Shown: positions 7,910 to 17,887, counted from the first letter of the stretch. The stretch is DNA of 64,000 bases from Pusillimonas minor (GCF_014237865.1 NZ_JACJUU010000005.1:124001-188000); one strand, 5' to 3'. Numbers and translations: made by a program. The notes: generated by a model not told the origin, from the letters alone.

Positions 7910-10774
7910 ATGCCCGACGCAAAACACGACGACACCAAGCCCAAAGGCAGCGCCCTTCGACAAGACATTCGCAAGCTGGGTAAAACCTTGGGCGACGTGA
8001 TTCGCGAATCGGACGGCGTCGCCATCTACAACGTCGTCGAAAAGCTGCGCCGATCTGCCGTCACCTTCAGACGGGAAGGCAACGCGGCCGACAGCCGCGC
8101 ACTGACCCAGGCCATTGGCAAACTCAGCCCCAAAGAAGCGTCGTCCGTCGCCCGCGCCTTCAGCTATTTCTTGCAGTTATCGAATATTGCCGAAGACCGC
8201 GACCAGAACCGACGCCACCGTCAGGCGGTTCTTGCCCCCGAAACGGCCGTTCGCGGCAGCCTGCAGCATGCACTGCAAACCCTGCAGGCGCGCGGGGTTG
8301 GACGACAGCGACTTGAAAAGTTCTTGCGCCAAACTTGCATTGTGCCTGTGCTTACCGCCCACCCCACCGAGGTACAACGAAAAAGCACACTGGACCTGCA
8401 CCGCGAAATTGCCCGCCTGCTGGCCGCAGATGACGGCAATCTGTCGACCATTGAACGTCAGGTTACCGAACAACAGTTGCTGGGGCTGGTCGCCACGCTG
8501 TGGCAAACCCGTATGCTGCGCTGGCAAAAACTGACGGTAATTGACGAAATAGACAACGCACTCAGCTATTACAACAGCAGCTTCTTAACCGCGATTCCCG
8601 AGCTTTATCACGAGCTGAACCTGCGCCTGAACCCACCCGGAAAGTCAGCTTTCAATGCCCGGTTCCCAACGCTGCCCCCGTTCCTGAAAATGGGTAGCTG
8701 GATCGGCGGCGACCGCGATGGCAACCCCAACGTAAATGCCGACACGCTGGAGCAAGCATTGCTGCGCCAATCGGCCATTATTTTGCGCCACTACCTGCAA
8801 GAAGTGCACAGCCTGGGAAAAGAGCTTTCGATTTCGACATCTTTAGGCAGCGCCGACCCGGCTCTGATGGCGCTGGCCAATGCCAGCCAGGACACCTCGG
8901 AACACCGCCTGGACGAGCCCTACCGCCGGGCCCTGATTCATATTTATGCGCGCCTGGCGGCCACCTCGGTCGCCCTTACCGGGCGCCAGCAAGCCCAGCG
9001 GCCAACCTACCCCGCCCAGGCCTACGACAGCCCGCAGGCCTTGCAGGCCGACCTGACCCTTATCGCCGACTCCCTCGATAAGCACCATGGTCACGTTATT
9101 GCAACCTTGCGGCTTTCCGGGCTTATTCAAGCCATCAGCGTGTTTGGCTTTCATCTGGCCACGCTGGACCTTCGTCAAAGCTCTGATGTGCATGAGCGCG
9201 TGTTAACCGAGCTGTTTACGGCCGCTGGCGTTCACTGGAACGGGCGGCCCGTTAATTACGCCCAGCTCGACGAAACTGACAAACGCGCTTTGCTGCGGGC
9301 CGAACTGGCCCAAACCCGCCCGCTGGTCTCGCCCTGGGTCACCTATTCTGACGAAACCGAAAAAGAACTGGCCATCTTGCGCATGGCCGCCGTGTGCCGC
9401 AAAAAGTACGGGGCCGGCGCCATCCAGCAAGCCATCATTTCGCACACCGAATCGTTAAGCGACTTGCTGGAGGTGCTGGTACTGCAGCAAGAAACCGGAC
9501 TGATTACGCCGCCTGCGCCAAACCAGCCGGCCCCCATCCCCGACGGCCTGATGGTCACACCGCTGTTTGAAACCATCCCCGACCTGCACATGGCGCCCGA
9601 GATCATGGCGCAATGGCTCGACTTGCCTGAAGTACGCACCCGCATCAACGGCGCACACGAAGGCATTCAAGAGGTCATGCTGGGCTACTCAGACAGCAAC
9701 AAAGACGGCGGCTACCTGACCTCTAACTGGTCGCTGTATTGCGCCGAACGCCAACTGGTACAGGTATTCAAAAAACGCAAAGTCAGGCTGCGCCTGTTCC
9801 ATGGCCGGGGCGGCTCGGTGGGCCGTGGCGGCGGCTCAAGTTACGAAGCGATCCTGGCCCAACCGCCCGGTACCGTCAACGGCCAGATCCGTCTGACAGA
9901 ACAAGGCGAAGTCATCCAGGTCAAGTACAAAGACGCCAAGGTCGGCCGCTGGCACCTGGAAAACTTCGTCGCGGCGACACTCGAGTCCAGCTTAACGCCT
10001 ACCACCTCGGCAGCCCAGGTCGAAGACCAGAACATGGCTCGTTTCGGTCATGTCCTGCAGTTTATGTCCGATGTGGCCGAGCGCACTTATCGCAGCCTGG
10101 TCTACCAAACGCCCGGCTTCGACACCTACTTTTTTGCCTCAACCCCCATACTGGAAATCGCCGGCCTCAATATCGGCTCACGCCCGGCCTCACGCAAAAC
10201 AACGCAAACCATCCAGGACCTGCGCGCCATTCCGTGGGGGTTCTCGTGGGCGCAATGCCGGCTGATGATCACCGGCTGGTTCGGGTTTGGGTCGGCACTG
10301 TCGGCCTACATAGACCAAGGCTGCGAGGGCAGCCCCAAAAGCGCGTCGGCGCGTTTGGCGGTACTGCAAGACATGGCCCGTGACTGGCCCTTCTTCAAGA
10401 CCCTGCTGTCCAACATGGAACAAGTCCTGGCCAAGACCGATCTGGACATCGCCCGGCATTACGCAACGCTGGTTCCCGACACCCAGCTTCGCGACACCGT
10501 CTTCGCGCGCATCGCTGCCGAGTTCAAGCTGACCTGCGACCGCTTTACGCAGGTTTGCGGCCACACACTGCTGGCCAACGATGAAATACTGCGCGATGCC
10601 TTAAGCGAACGGTTTGCCTACATCGACCCGCTCAACCACCTGCAGGTCGAACTACTGCGCCGCGACCGGCAACGCCGTCGTCGACCCGCCAAAGACGGCA
10701 AAGAAGACAGCAGCCAGCGTGCCATCCACATGACGATCAACGGCATCGCCGCCGGGCTGCGAAACTCAGGCTAA
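7910..10774 (+). CDS. ppc: Phosphoenolpyruvate carboxylase
   Basis: Carboxylates PEP to oxaloacetate with bicarbonate to refill the TCA cycle in the cytoplasm. The 954-residue protein has the expected length and motifs: [12 protein letters not shown] with the catalytic His (about residue 150), [16 protein letters not shown] (about 591), [13 protein letters not shown] (about 629) and the C-terminal [13 protein letters not shown]. The start follows GGGAG. It is monocistronic, with a structured intergenic region downstream. A growing supply of acetyl-CoA from aromatic breakdown would make this anaplerotic step important, but that link is only physiological inference. Confidence 0.97.
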   Translation: MPDAKHDDTKPKGSALRQDIRKLGKTLGDVIRESDGVAIYNVVEKLRRSAVTFRREGNAADSRALTQAIGKLSPKEASSVARAFSYFLQLSNIAEDRDQNRRHRQAVLAPETAVRGSLQHALQTLQARGVGRQRLEKFLRQTCIVPVLTAHPTEVQRKSTLDLHREIARLLAADDGNLSTIERQVTEQQLLGLVATLWQTRMLRWQKLTVIDEIDNALSYYNSSFLTAIPELYHELNLRLNPPGKSAFNARFPTLPPFLKMGSWIGGDRDGNPNVNADTLEQALLRQSAIILRHYLQEVHSLGKELSISTSLGSADPALMALANASQDTSEHRLDEPYRRALIHIYARLAATSVALTGRQQAQRPTYPAQAYDSPQALQADLTLIADSLDKHHGHVIATLRLSGLIQAISVFGFHLATLDLRQSSDVHERVLTELFTAAGVHWNGRPVNYAQLDETDKRALLRAELAQTRPLVSPWVTYSDETEKELAILRMAAVCRKKYGAGAIQQAIISHTESLSDLLEVLVLQQETGLITPPAPNQPAPIPDGLMVTPLFETIPDLHMAPEIMAQWLDLPEVRTRINGAHEGIQEVMLGYSDSNKDGGYLTSNWSLYCAERQLVQVFKKRKVRLRLFHGRGGSVGRGGGSSYEAILAQPPGTVNGQIRLTEQGEVIQVKYKDAKVGRWHLENFVAATLESSLTPTTSAAQVEDQNMARFGHVLQFMSDVAERTYRSLVYQTPGFDTYFFASTPILEIAGLNIGSRPASRKTTQTIQDLRAIPWGFSWAQCRLMITGWFGFGSALSAYIDQGCEGSPKSASARLAVLQDMARDWPFFKTLLSNMEQVLAKTDLDIARHYATLVPDTQLRDTVFARIAAEFKLTCDRFTQVCGHTLLANDEILRDALSERFAYIDPLNHLQVELLRRDRQRRRRPAKDGKEDSSQRAIHMTINGIAAGLRNSG

Positions 10775-10815
10775 CGACGGGGCAGATGAGTAGCAACGTC
10801 CGGCCAACAGCATGG

Positions 10816-10883
10816 GCAAAAGCAAGCTGTCGTGACATAATCAAACCGTTCGTGCCCTATTGCTTTTGCCTGCGCACGAACGG
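10816..10883. other. Nested inverted repeats downstream of ppc
   Basis: Two perfect inverted repeats share this intergenic stretch: CCGTTCGTGC (10846-10855) with GCACGAACGG (10874-10883), and GCAAAAGC (10816-10823) with GCTTTTGC (10862-10869). The arms interlock rather than nest cleanly, so the RNA could form alternative structures. No U-run follows. It may end ppc transcription or act at the promoter of the small envelope genes at 10932. Confidence 0.4.
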
Positions 10884-10931
10884 TCCCGCACACCGTACGG
10901 TGTCGGGTAGGTCAACTCCATCGAGACAACC

Positions 10932-11180
10932 ATGATGCGCAAAACTACCTTGCTCATTGCCCTGGTCAGCCTGGGCGCACTGGCGGCATGCCAAAGCCCG
11001 TCGGGCTCGCACAGCCGTGGCGGTAATTCCGAATTTAACTGCATTGCCGGTACCGTAGGCGGCGCCGTCATCGGCGGCCTGTTGGGCAGCACCATTGGCG
11101 GGGGCCGCGGCCGTACCGCAGCAACTGCCGTTGGCATTGGCGCCGGGGGCTACATTGGCAACCAAATGGGGTGCAAATAA
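10932..11180 (+). CDS. Glycine-zipper 2TM-like lipoprotein
   Basis: Small outer-membrane-type lipoprotein of 82 residues. A signal peptide ends in the lipobox LAAC (Cys20), followed by a Ser/Gly-rich linker and a glycine-zipper segment with repeated GGxxGGxxG spacing (about residues 43-75), as in the SmpA/Rick_17kDa_Anti-like 2TM family. These proteins sit in the outer membrane and are often stress-linked. Its stop overlaps the ATG of the next gene (TAATG at 11178-11182), so the two are translationally coupled. Confidence 0.8.
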   Translation: MMRKTTLLIALVSLGALAACQSPSGSHSRGGNSEFNCIAGTVGGAVIGGLLGSTIGGGRGRTAATAVGIGAGGYIGNQMGCK

Positions 11181-11557
11181 TGAAAGCGTTAACACCACTT
11201 AAGCCGGCAGCTTTGCTGGTGGCCAGCCTGCTGGCGCTGGGCACCGCCCAGGCGCAAAACGCCGCCCGGCAATCGCCCCTGACACCAGAACACTTTGCCG
11301 CACTTGACCGCAACAACAGCGGCGGCGTCAGCAAAGAAGAATACGAAACCTTCATGCGTGAATCGTTTCAGAAAATGGACAAAAACGGTGACAACCGCCT
11401 GACACCGGCCGAAACCAGCGACGTACTGACCGCCGAACAATTTGCCGTGGTCGATGCCAACAAGGACGGCACCATTACACTGGACGAATTCATTGAACAC
11501 GTGATGCGCGACTTTGATCGTTACGACTACGACAAAGACGGGCAGTTAAAGCCTTAA
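11180..11557 (+). CDS. Secreted EF-hand calcium-binding protein
   Basis: A 125-residue exported protein (signal peptide to about AQAQN) carrying EF-hand loops DRNNSGGVSKEE, DKNGDNRLTPAE, DANKDGTITLDE and a terminal DYDKDGQ. At least three have the D-x-[DN]-x-[DNS]-G pattern for calcium binding. I prefer the ATG at 11180, which overlaps the preceding stop; a GTG lies nine bases earlier. Co-expressed with the glycine-zipper lipoprotein, it probably acts in the envelope as a calcium buffer or sensor; the role is not established for this family. Confidence 0.83.
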   Translation: MKALTPLKPAALLVASLLALGTAQAQNAARQSPLTPEHFAALDRNNSGGVSKEEYETFMRESFQKMDKNGDNRLTPAETSDVLTAEQFAVVDANKDGTITLDEFIEHVMRDFDRYDYDKDGQLKP

Positions 11558-11622
11558 GACTATCCAGAAGCGCCTGCCAGGCGCCTGTCCGGCGCTCTGC
11601 TTACCTTAACGGAAACATCTGA

Positions 11623-12648
11623 ATGCTCGACCCCCGCGCGGATAACGTCAAAACACGTACCCCACTCACACAGGCCTTGACGACCAAATTCTCAACCCTT
11701 GCGCTGATTGGCGTACTTGCGACCAGCGGGGTTGCAGGCGCAACCGAAACAGGTCGCATCAAAGTCACCGACATTAACACCACCACTCACCCATTCACCA
11801 CCCTGCACTGCGCACGCCAGCCGCTTCAGGTGCGCTTCTTTGGCAACCTGGCCGAAGTGGTCATCAATAACCAAAGCCGCATCCTGGTTCAGGCCATATC
11901 GGCGTCGGGGGCACGCTATGTCGCCCCCAACGACGACACCACCGAGCTCTGGGGGAAGGGGCCCTTTGCTACCGTCACGTGGTCGGGGCAGACCCTGCCA
12001 CTGTGCGCCCCGGCCGGCGCCATTATTCCGCCGTTCCGGGCATCGGGCAACGAACCATTTTGGGCCATCACCTATAACGGCTGGCAGGTTACGCTGACAC
12101 GCCCCGGTCACCCCGACCAAACCCGTGATGCGCAAATCTCGGAAACCACAAGCCGAGGGCAAACACTTCAGGCGGGCCAAGGGCCGCACGCCTGGAAAAT
12201 CACCGCCTCGGACAGCGTGTGTACCGACACCATGACAGGTATGCCTCACCCGCAAACGGTCACCTTAAACCAGGGCGATCAAACCTACACGGGCTGTGGC
12301 GGCGCCCCTGAACGCCTGTTGCAGGGCGCCACCTGGCGCGTCACCCACATCAACGACGCGCCCGTCAGTGCCACGTCATCGGCCGAAATTACGTTTTTGC
12401 CAAACAACCAACTTGCCGGCAACAGCGGCTGCAACCGGTTCTTTGGCAGCTACACGCTTACCGGCGAGTCGTTAACGGTCAAAGGCCTGGGCAGCACGCG
12501 CATGGCCTGCGCCCCGAACGATATGGCGCTAGAGGACCGCTTGTTGCAGAACTTAAGCCAACTAGAAGGCTTCACCCTCGACGAGCCTGATGTACTGACC
12601 CTGCGCACCGCCGGCGGGGCGATACGCGCCACCACGCGACCGCTATGA
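11623..12648 (+). CDS. MliC-like / COG3650 / META (HslJ) multidomain envelope protein
   Basis: The 341-residue exported protein has three recognisable parts after a signal segment (about 24-40). First is an MliC-type lysozyme-inhibitor domain with the core SASGARYVAPNDDTTELWGKG (about 90-110). The middle segment begins ASGNEPFWAI, typical of COG3650 proteins. The C-terminus is a META/HslJ domain with GNSGCNRFFGSYTL and STRMACAP. MliC domains inhibit C-type lysozyme, and META domains occur in heat-shock or motility proteins. The combination suggests a cell-envelope protection protein. It stands alone 65 nt after the EF-hand gene and may be co-transcribed. Confidence 0.78.
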   Translation: MLDPRADNVKTRTPLTQALTTKFSTLALIGVLATSGVAGATETGRIKVTDINTTTHPFTTLHCARQPLQVRFFGNLAEVVINNQSRILVQAISASGARYVAPNDDTTELWGKGPFATVTWSGQTLPLCAPAGAIIPPFRASGNEPFWAITYNGWQVTLTRPGHPDQTRDAQISETTSRGQTLQAGQGPHAWKITASDSVCTDTMTGMPHPQTVTLNQGDQTYTGCGGAPERLLQGATWRVTHINDAPVSATSSAEITFLPNNQLAGNSGCNRFFGSYTLTGESLTVKGLGSTRMACAPNDMALEDRLLQNLSQLEGFTLDEPDVLTLRTAGGAIRATTRPL

Positions 12649-12756
12649 GCTATGCCTCTGCGCGCCAAAGACCCCATTTACTGAGTATCCGCTGCGACCC
12701 AAGGTCCTGACGCGCCCAAGCAGGGCCCTGGCCGAACCCAATTAAGCCTGCCGCCC

Positions 12757-13392
12757 TCAGGTTGCCGGGCCGCTCTCTTCGGGGACCACTCTAAGATAGT
12801 TATAGGCCGCGCAATAGTGCGGCCTTTGTCTTGCGGCTGACTTTGGCGGCTCGAAAATATGGATGGACAACACTGCGTTGTTTACATCGCGCACATCGTG
12901 GGTTTGAAACTGTGCATACAAATAGGTGTTGTCGTCGCCGCACAAGGGGTTGCCGTTACGCAAATATACCGGCCGCTTCAACCGCGACACCGGCACGCGC
13001 TTGTGATCGATTAAGCGCAGGCGGTAAAACGGCAAGCCGGTAATTTCAAGGCTGCCGCCTGGGCGGCCAATGTCTTTTGTGGGTTCTATCCGGTAACGTG
13101 TCGTACCGTCAAACACCAACACATTACCTTGCAAAGACACGTCGCCGGTAATGGCCACAGCCGTTTTACTTAACGCCGACCAGTCACCCAGCGCCGGTTC
13201 GGGCAACACGAGGTTACGCGGCGCCGACGCAGGCTTACCCCCGGCGACCTGCAACGTTTGCCGCTGCCCCGAGGCCGGCCCGGACGGTCGGGTATCGGTT
13301 GCCTGAGCGGCAGCCGCCCCCCATCCAAGCTGGGCCAAGCACATCGCTGTCAATAAAAAACTTCGCATTCTTCCACTCTTGTTAAGGGACAT
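12757..13392 (-). CDS. Exported protein of unknown function
   Basis: I do not recognise a family. The frame is open from 13467, but the signal peptide begins only at the internal Met codons at 13392 or 13368 (MRSFLLTAMCLAQLG, cleavage near AQATD), so one of these is the likely start. The mature part (about 180 residues) has a low-complexity Ser/Ala/Pro linker followed by a beta-rich region with GTTRYRIEPTKDIG and RPVYLRNGNPLCG. Codon usage resembles its neighbours. It is convergent with the MliC-META gene and divergent from the cupin dioxygenase gene. A periplasmic location is all that can be argued. Confidence 0.6.
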   Translation of the reverse strand: MSLNKSGRMRSFLLTAMCLAQLGWGAAAAQATDTRPSGPASGQRQTLQVAGGKPASAPRNLVLPEPALGDWSALSKTAVAITGDVSLQGNVLVFDGTTRYRIEPTKDIGRPGGSLEITGLPFYRLRLIDHKRVPVSRLKRPVYLRNGNPLCGDDNTYLYAQFQTHDVRDVNNAVLSIHIFEPPKSAARQRPHYCAAYNYLRVVPEESGPAT

Positions 13393-13582
13393 GTCTTGCG
13401 ACAAATGCCGCATTGCCGGCATGACCACCGCCGCCGTACTTTGCCCAACCTGGCCCGCATTGGACAAGGGTTGTCTGAAACCGGATAGCCTCGGCCCATA
13501 TGCCCCCGCTACTGTATCGACAAGGCGGCAAGCATCACTTTAATTGCCCCAACCCCTTACCGCACCACCCAGGGAGACCACA

Positions 13583-14710
13583 ATGAACACCGTTGTTTAC
13601 GACACATATTGCGAAGACGTTATAGGCCGCGCCAATGTTCGGGATACCCCCGAGCTGGTGTCGTACTACAAAGACCTTGAACGACTGGGCACCGCAGCAC
13701 TTTGGACAGTAGCCAACAAAATCGAGCCCTGGGAACCAAAATCGGCGTCAGTCCCGATGCTTTGGCGCTACCGCGACTTACGCGAACATGTTCTCAAGTC
13801 GGTAGACCTGGTAACGCCGGAGCAGGCTGGCCGGCGCGTCATCTACTTCGAAAACCCCGGCCGTAAAGAAGAAGCGGCCGCCGTGGGCTGGCTGTATTCA
13901 GGCCTGCAAGTCATGCATCCCGGCGAAAACGCATCGGCCCACTGGCACTCGTCGTCGGCACTACGCTTCATTATGGAAGGTCGTGGCGCCTACACCATTG
14001 TAAACGGTCACAAAATGACACTCGGCGCCAACGACTTCGTCATTACCCCCAACGGGTGCTGGCACGAACACGGTGTAGAAGAAGGCGGCCTGCCTTGCAT
14101 TTGGCAAGACGGGCTGGATATCCCGTTAGCCAATGCCATGGAAGCCGGGTTTTATGGCGTGCACCCGGACCTGCACCAGGCCATTGGTTACCCCGTCGAC
14201 GATGCAGTCAGCATCTGGGGCGCACCCGGGCTTACGCCCAATGGTGTGAAATGGAATCAAAATTATTCGCCGCTGTTCAAGTACCAGTGGGAACCGACGT
14301 ACGAAGCGTTGGCGCGTTACAGCAAGGCCGCCGACGGCAGCCCTTTTGACGGCCACCTGATGAACTACACCAACCCGTCAACCGGCGGGCCGGTCATGGC
14401 CACCATGGGGGCCAGCATGCAGTTGCTGCAACCCGGCTTCGTGGGCAAAGCTCACCGACATACCGGCAGCTTCTTGTACCAGGTCGCCAAAGGCAGTGGC
14501 TACTCCATCATCAACGGCCAACGCTTCGACTGGCAAGAGCACGATGTCTTCTGCGTACCTGCGTGGGCGTGGCACGAACATGTCAATGCATCGCAAACCG
14601 ACGATGCCTGCCTGTTCTGTTTCAACGACTTGCCAGCGATCCAGAGCATGGGCTTTTACCGTGAGGAAGCACTGGCCGACAACAGCGGCCACCAACCTGT
14701 CATCACCTGA
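13583..14710 (+). CDS. Gentisate 1,2-dioxygenase-like bicupin ring-cleavage enzyme
   Basis: A 375-residue two-cupin protein of the gentisate/1-hydroxy-2-naphthoate/salicylate 1,2-dioxygenase family, which use Fe(II) to open hydroxylated aromatic rings. The N-terminal cupin has the metal motif HWHSSSALRFIMEG and a later GCWHEHG; the C-terminal cupin has HRHTGSFLYQV and WAWHEH. The ATG at 13583 has AGGGAGA just upstream; an in-frame TTG at 13544 is less likely. No maleylpyruvate isomerase or hydrolase accompanies it, so a specific gentisate pathway is not demonstrated. The AraC gene 110 nt downstream and the hotdog thioesterase after it probably belong to the same pathway. Confidence 0.85.
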   Translation: MNTVVYDTYCEDVIGRANVRDTPELVSYYKDLERLGTAALWTVANKIEPWEPKSASVPMLWRYRDLREHVLKSVDLVTPEQAGRRVIYFENPGRKEEAAAVGWLYSGLQVMHPGENASAHWHSSSALRFIMEGRGAYTIVNGHKMTLGANDFVITPNGCWHEHGVEEGGLPCIWQDGLDIPLANAMEAGFYGVHPDLHQAIGYPVDDAVSIWGAPGLTPNGVKWNQNYSPLFKYQWEPTYEALARYSKAADGSPFDGHLMNYTNPSTGGPVMATMGASMQLLQPGFVGKAHRHTGSFLYQVAKGSGYSIINGQRFDWQEHDVFCVPAWAWHEHVNASQTDDACLFCFNDLPAIQSMGFYREEALADNSGHQPVIT

Positions 14711-14733
14711 GGTTTTCGTGCCGCTCACGCAGC

Positions 14734-14760
14734 GCCCGCAGCCGTGATCGCGCTGCGGGC
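14734..14760 (+). terminator. Hairpin after the cupin dioxygenase gene
   Basis: A perfect nine-base stem, GCCCGCAGC (14734-14742) with GCTGCGGGC (14752-14760), lies 24 nt after the stop. There is no following U-tract, so it may attenuate or stabilise the upstream message rather than end transcription. Confidence 0.4.
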
Positions 14761-14819
14761 AGACCGCCCCGCCCGGCGCTATACTGAGACAAGGTCACCA
14801 GACGGCGTCGGAGGCGGAC

Positions 14820-15869
14820 ATGCCCACGAACATGACAAGTTGGACCCAGGCGTTACTGGGCAATCACATGCTACTGGCGTCGCACGACGCCGAAGAGGTA
14901 CGCACGCGGGTGGCCGCCCTGCTCAATGACCATGTTCTGGAACCCGGCGGCGCCACCCTGGCCGCCAAGCTGCATGGCGTGCAGGCCGATGCCCTGAGCC
15001 TTTGGCGTCTGGAATACGGCGAGGCCGTATCCGTCAAAGAAACCCGGCCGGGCGGCGAGTTCCTGATCGTGCAGTTACCGCTTACCGGTACTGTCACCGT
15101 CCAGTGCGACGAAGGCCAATGGTCGGTCAGCCCAGGCACCGGGCTGATCATGCCTTCCAGCGTCCCGCACCAGCTATCCTGGGAGGCCGGTGCCGCACAG
15201 ATCATTCTTAAAGTGCCGCTGCAACGCCTGCACGAACAATACCGTGGTCTGACGGGTACCACTGCACATAGCCCCTTGCGCTTCGACCGCAAAATAGCGC
15301 TGAAGGCGACCGACGGCGAGCAATGGAGCGCCTTGTTGCGTTATTTTTGTGAACAAGTCGCACAACCCCATGCCATGGGTTGGCTAAAAGTCAAAACCGC
15401 TGAAGAGGCCCTGATCCGCCATTTGTTATGTGCGCAATCGGCCACACTGCGCGAACACTTTCTGGGGGAAGACAGTATTCAGGTGCCCCAGCGCCTGCAG
15501 CGCGCCCGCGCCTACATCGAAGCTCACCTGAGCGACGACATCACGCTAGACGACATTGCCCGGCACAGCAACACCAGCCCACGCACACTGACACGCATGT
15601 GCCGCCTGCAGTATGGTGTCAGCCCCATGCAGCTGGTGCGCGACCTGCGCCTCGACCAAATCCGGCAAGCGCTCATCAATGCTACGGCCGACAACTCCGT
15701 CTCGGAAATTGCCCTGCGCTGGGGCTACACCCACCTGGGCCGTTTCGCAGCCGCCTACCGTCAACGTTTTGGCGAAGCGCCACACGACACCCTTCAAAAG
15801 AAACGGCGCGGCATGCAGCCGTTTGAGCGCAACGACGGGCCCGACGCCAACCAGAATCATCGGCACTAA
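14820..15869 (+). CDS. AraC-family transcriptional regulator
   Basis: The 349-residue regulator has an N-terminal AraC_binding_2-like sensor domain with beta-rich LIVQLPLTGTV and IILKVPLQRL, and a C-terminal double HTH ending IALRWGYTHLGRFAAAYRQRFGE. Its start is supported by GGAGG just upstream. The domain layout and motifs (for example ILKVP before the linker) parallel the regulator at 4088, so they are paralogues or subfamily relatives. Position between the cupin dioxygenase and the thioesterase suggests it controls that small cluster; the inducer is unknown. Confidence 0.88.
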   Translation: MPTNMTSWTQALLGNHMLLASHDAEEVRTRVAALLNDHVLEPGGATLAAKLHGVQADALSLWRLEYGEAVSVKETRPGGEFLIVQLPLTGTVTVQCDEGQWSVSPGTGLIMPSSVPHQLSWEAGAAQIILKVPLQRLHEQYRGLTGTTAHSPLRFDRKIALKATDGEQWSALLRYFCEQVAQPHAMGWLKVKTAEEALIRHLLCAQSATLREHFLGEDSIQVPQRLQRARAYIEAHLSDDITLDDIARHSNTSPRTLTRMCRLQYGVSPMQLVRDLRLDQIRQALINATADNSVSEIALRWGYTHLGRFAAAYRQRFGEAPHDTLQKKRRGMQPFERNDGPDANQNHRH

Positions 15870-15916
15870 ACCAGCGTTAGAATGGCGGGCACTGCTTAAC
15901 CCTACAGGACCCGGTA

Positions 15917-16348
15917 ATGCCCAATATTCACCACATGCCCATCGAAATCGGCTTCAAGCACTGCGACCCCGCCGGTATTGTGTTTTACCCGCGCTACGCC
16001 GAAATGCTGCACGACACCGTTGAGCATTGGTTTAATCATGGGCTGAAAATAGGTTTTAACTACCTGCACACCACGCGCAACATGGGTATCCCCATGGTCA
16101 ATTTGCAGGTTGATTTTCGTATCCCCAGCCGGCTTGGCGACGTCCTCGACAGCCAGTTGGTCGTAAAGAAACTGGGTCGCACGTCGATGCAGATGCTGGT
16201 GCGCATTTGCAGCCCCGACAACGACGTGCGTGTCGAAGGCCGCTTGACGGTTGTCTTTGCCAGCCTGGGCAAGATCAGCTCGGTAGAAATCCCGGAAGAT
16301 TTCAAAGCCCTGATTTTGCCCTACGTACATGAAAGTGCCGAGGCTTAA
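15917..16348 (+). CDS. 4-hydroxybenzoyl-CoA-thioesterase-like hotdog protein
   Basis: A 143-residue single hotdog domain whose N-terminal motif FKHCDPAGIVFYPRY contains the catalytic Asp position of the 4HBT/YbgC family (Pseudomonas 4-hydroxybenzoyl-CoA thioesterase type). It would hydrolyse an aromatic or acyl-CoA thioester in the cytoplasm. The length matches the family. It follows the AraC gene and cupin dioxygenase in the same direction, consistent with releasing an aromatic acid for ring cleavage, but substrate preference cannot be read from the sequence. Confidence 0.85.
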   Translation: MPNIHHMPIEIGFKHCDPAGIVFYPRYAEMLHDTVEHWFNHGLKIGFNYLHTTRNMGIPMVNLQVDFRIPSRLGDVLDSQLVVKKLGRTSMQMLVRICSPDNDVRVEGRLTVVFASLGKISSVEIPEDFKALILPYVHESAEA

Positions 16349-16390
16349 GCGACTTTAGATAGGGCCAGCCTCACACACATCGCTTTGACC

Positions 16391-16786
16391 TTAACCAGGT
16401 AAACGAACAGTCACTTCAATTTCAATTAACAGCCCCGGTACGGCCAGGCCCGTGACGCCGATAATGGTCTGCGCCGGGTGCTCGGTGCTGCCCTGCACGG
16501 CTTCAATCGCAGCGGTAATCACCTCGTACTGGGTGGGGTGCAGCGTATAAATGGTGCGCCGAACCACATCGTTCCAGCCGGCATTAACGGCTTTTAAGGC
16601 GACTTCGATATTGCGCATGGCCGCCTGGGTTTGCGCACCCAGGTCATCGCCCCCGACGATTGAAAAATCGGGGGCCAAAGCCACCTGCCCGGCAATGTAG
16701 GCAACACGACCCGGCTCTGCAACCGTGATGTGGCTGAACCCTGGCGCAGGATGAAGTTCGGGGGGGTTAATAAGTTTGCGTGACAC
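16391..16786 (-). CDS. RidA family protein (YjgF/YER057c/UK114)
   Basis: A 131-residue RidA-superfamily protein. Features are RVAYIAGQVAL near the N-terminus, the middle GWNDVVRRTIYT and the C-terminal TIIGVTGLAVPGLLIEIEVTVRL. The usual Arg that binds the carboxylate is not clearly present in that last motif (TxxxVxxLxxxxxLxEIE), so it is probably an Rid2-7-type member rather than archetypal imine deaminase RidA. The GTG start at 16786 has AGGAGG seven bases upstream. It is convergent with the thioesterase gene. Confidence 0.83.
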   Translation of the reverse strand: MSRKLINPPELHPAPGFSHITVAEPGRVAYIAGQVALAPDFSIVGGDDLGAQTQAAMRNIEVALKAVNAGWNDVVRRTIYTLHPTQYEVITAAIEAVQGSTEHPAQTIIGVTGLAVPGLLIEIEVTVRLPG

Positions 16787-16980
16787 ACTTGCCTCCTGAA
16801 TATGACATGGCGCCCGTGAATCGGGCGCGCCAGGCCACTATTGCCTTGGAAGCAGGTTCTGTCAAGACGGAGGCGGTTTTAAAACAGGGCAATGCGCTGG
16901 CGCCGCCGGCCGCCAGCAAGTCATGCAATGATACTGACTGTCGCCCCAACTGCCCACATGCCGGCCCGGTACTGAGCAGA

Positions 16981-17487
16981 CTAATGGCCTTTGCCAGCCA
17001 GACGATCCATGCCGGCGTAAAACAACCCCGAAAACAAGAATGTGACGTGGATACCGACCATCCAGGCCAAGTGCCGGTCAGACAGGTTGTCGACATTCAT
17101 GAATGCCTTCAGCAGCTCAATACCCGAAATCGCGACGATTGAGCCGATGAGCTTCAACTTCAGGTCGGAGAACCCGATATGGCCCATCCACTCCGGGCGA
17201 TCCTGGTGGCTGTGCAGGTCATCCATTTTCGAGACGAAGTTTTCATACCCGCTGAACATAATGATGATCAGCAAATTCATGATGAGCGCAATGTCTACCA
17301 GTGACAGCACGCCAATAATCAACTCGCCACCCGTCGCCGTCATGATGTCGGCGAACAGCACCCAGATTTCTTTGGCGAACTTGAACAGCAGGATGACCAG
17401 CGCCAACGCCAAGCCAAGGTAAACCGGCCCCATAACCCAGCGGCTGGTAAACAGAAGGTGTTCGAAGGATTTTTCCAGGCGTTTCAT
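16981..17487 (-). CDS. YqhA/UPF0114 inner-membrane protein
   Basis: A 168-residue membrane protein matching the YqhA (TIGR00645) family. The characteristic start is FEHLLFTSRWVMGPVYLGLA, followed by LVDIALIMNLLIIIMFSGYENF, a conserved cytoplasmic loop and two further hydrophobic helices, four in all. Function is not known. The gene stands alone; a 194-nt gap without recognisable features separates it from RidA. It marks the last intact core-type gene before the remnant-rich island. Confidence 0.87.
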   Translation of the reverse strand: MKRLEKSFEHLLFTSRWVMGPVYLGLALALVILLFKFAKEIWVLFADIMTATGGELIIGVLSLVDIALIMNLLIIIMFSGYENFVSKMDDLHSHQDRPEWMGHIGFSDLKLKLIGSIVAISGIELLKAFMNVDNLSDRHLAWMVGIHVTFLFSGLFYAGMDRLAGKGH

Positions 17488-17627
17488 GATGGGAAAAGGG
17501 AAATGAAGGGCGCCTATTTTAGCGCGTTGCCCGCCGGCAAGCGTCGTTTGTCAGTAACCGGAAAAAGGCCTGGACGCGGTTATTTAACGCTGAAGATTGA
17601 AAATAAAATCTGGCCGAATTGTGCGCC

Positions 17628-17825
17628 ATGGAACTCTCGACACGGGACGATAAAAGACTCCAGCGTCATCTCAAAGAATCTGACCTACCGCCAGGCAAAA
17701 CATTGAGCAGCTTCCAGTTCGACGCCGTTACCGGCTTTCTGCCATCCCATTGGCAAACGCATTTGAAATTTGAGCCACTGGCTCATTATTACTTTGCGCG
17801 CGACACCATCTGCGTGGTCACATGA
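17628..17825 (+). pseudogene. Remnant of an IS21-family IstB helper ATPase
   Basis: The first 35 or so residues after the ATG at 17628, including RLQRHLKESDLPPGKTLSSF, resemble the N-terminal domain of IstB-type helper proteins just before the Walker A motif. The match stops abruptly near residue 36 and no ATPase motif follows. No istA or intact terminal repeats are visible nearby. It is a short scar of an IS21-type element, identified from pattern only. Confidence 0.55.
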
Positions 17826-17887
17826 AACTGCGAAGCTCCTTCCCCCAGCGTGATGACATAAGGCAATGACACGAACCCACCAGTAGA

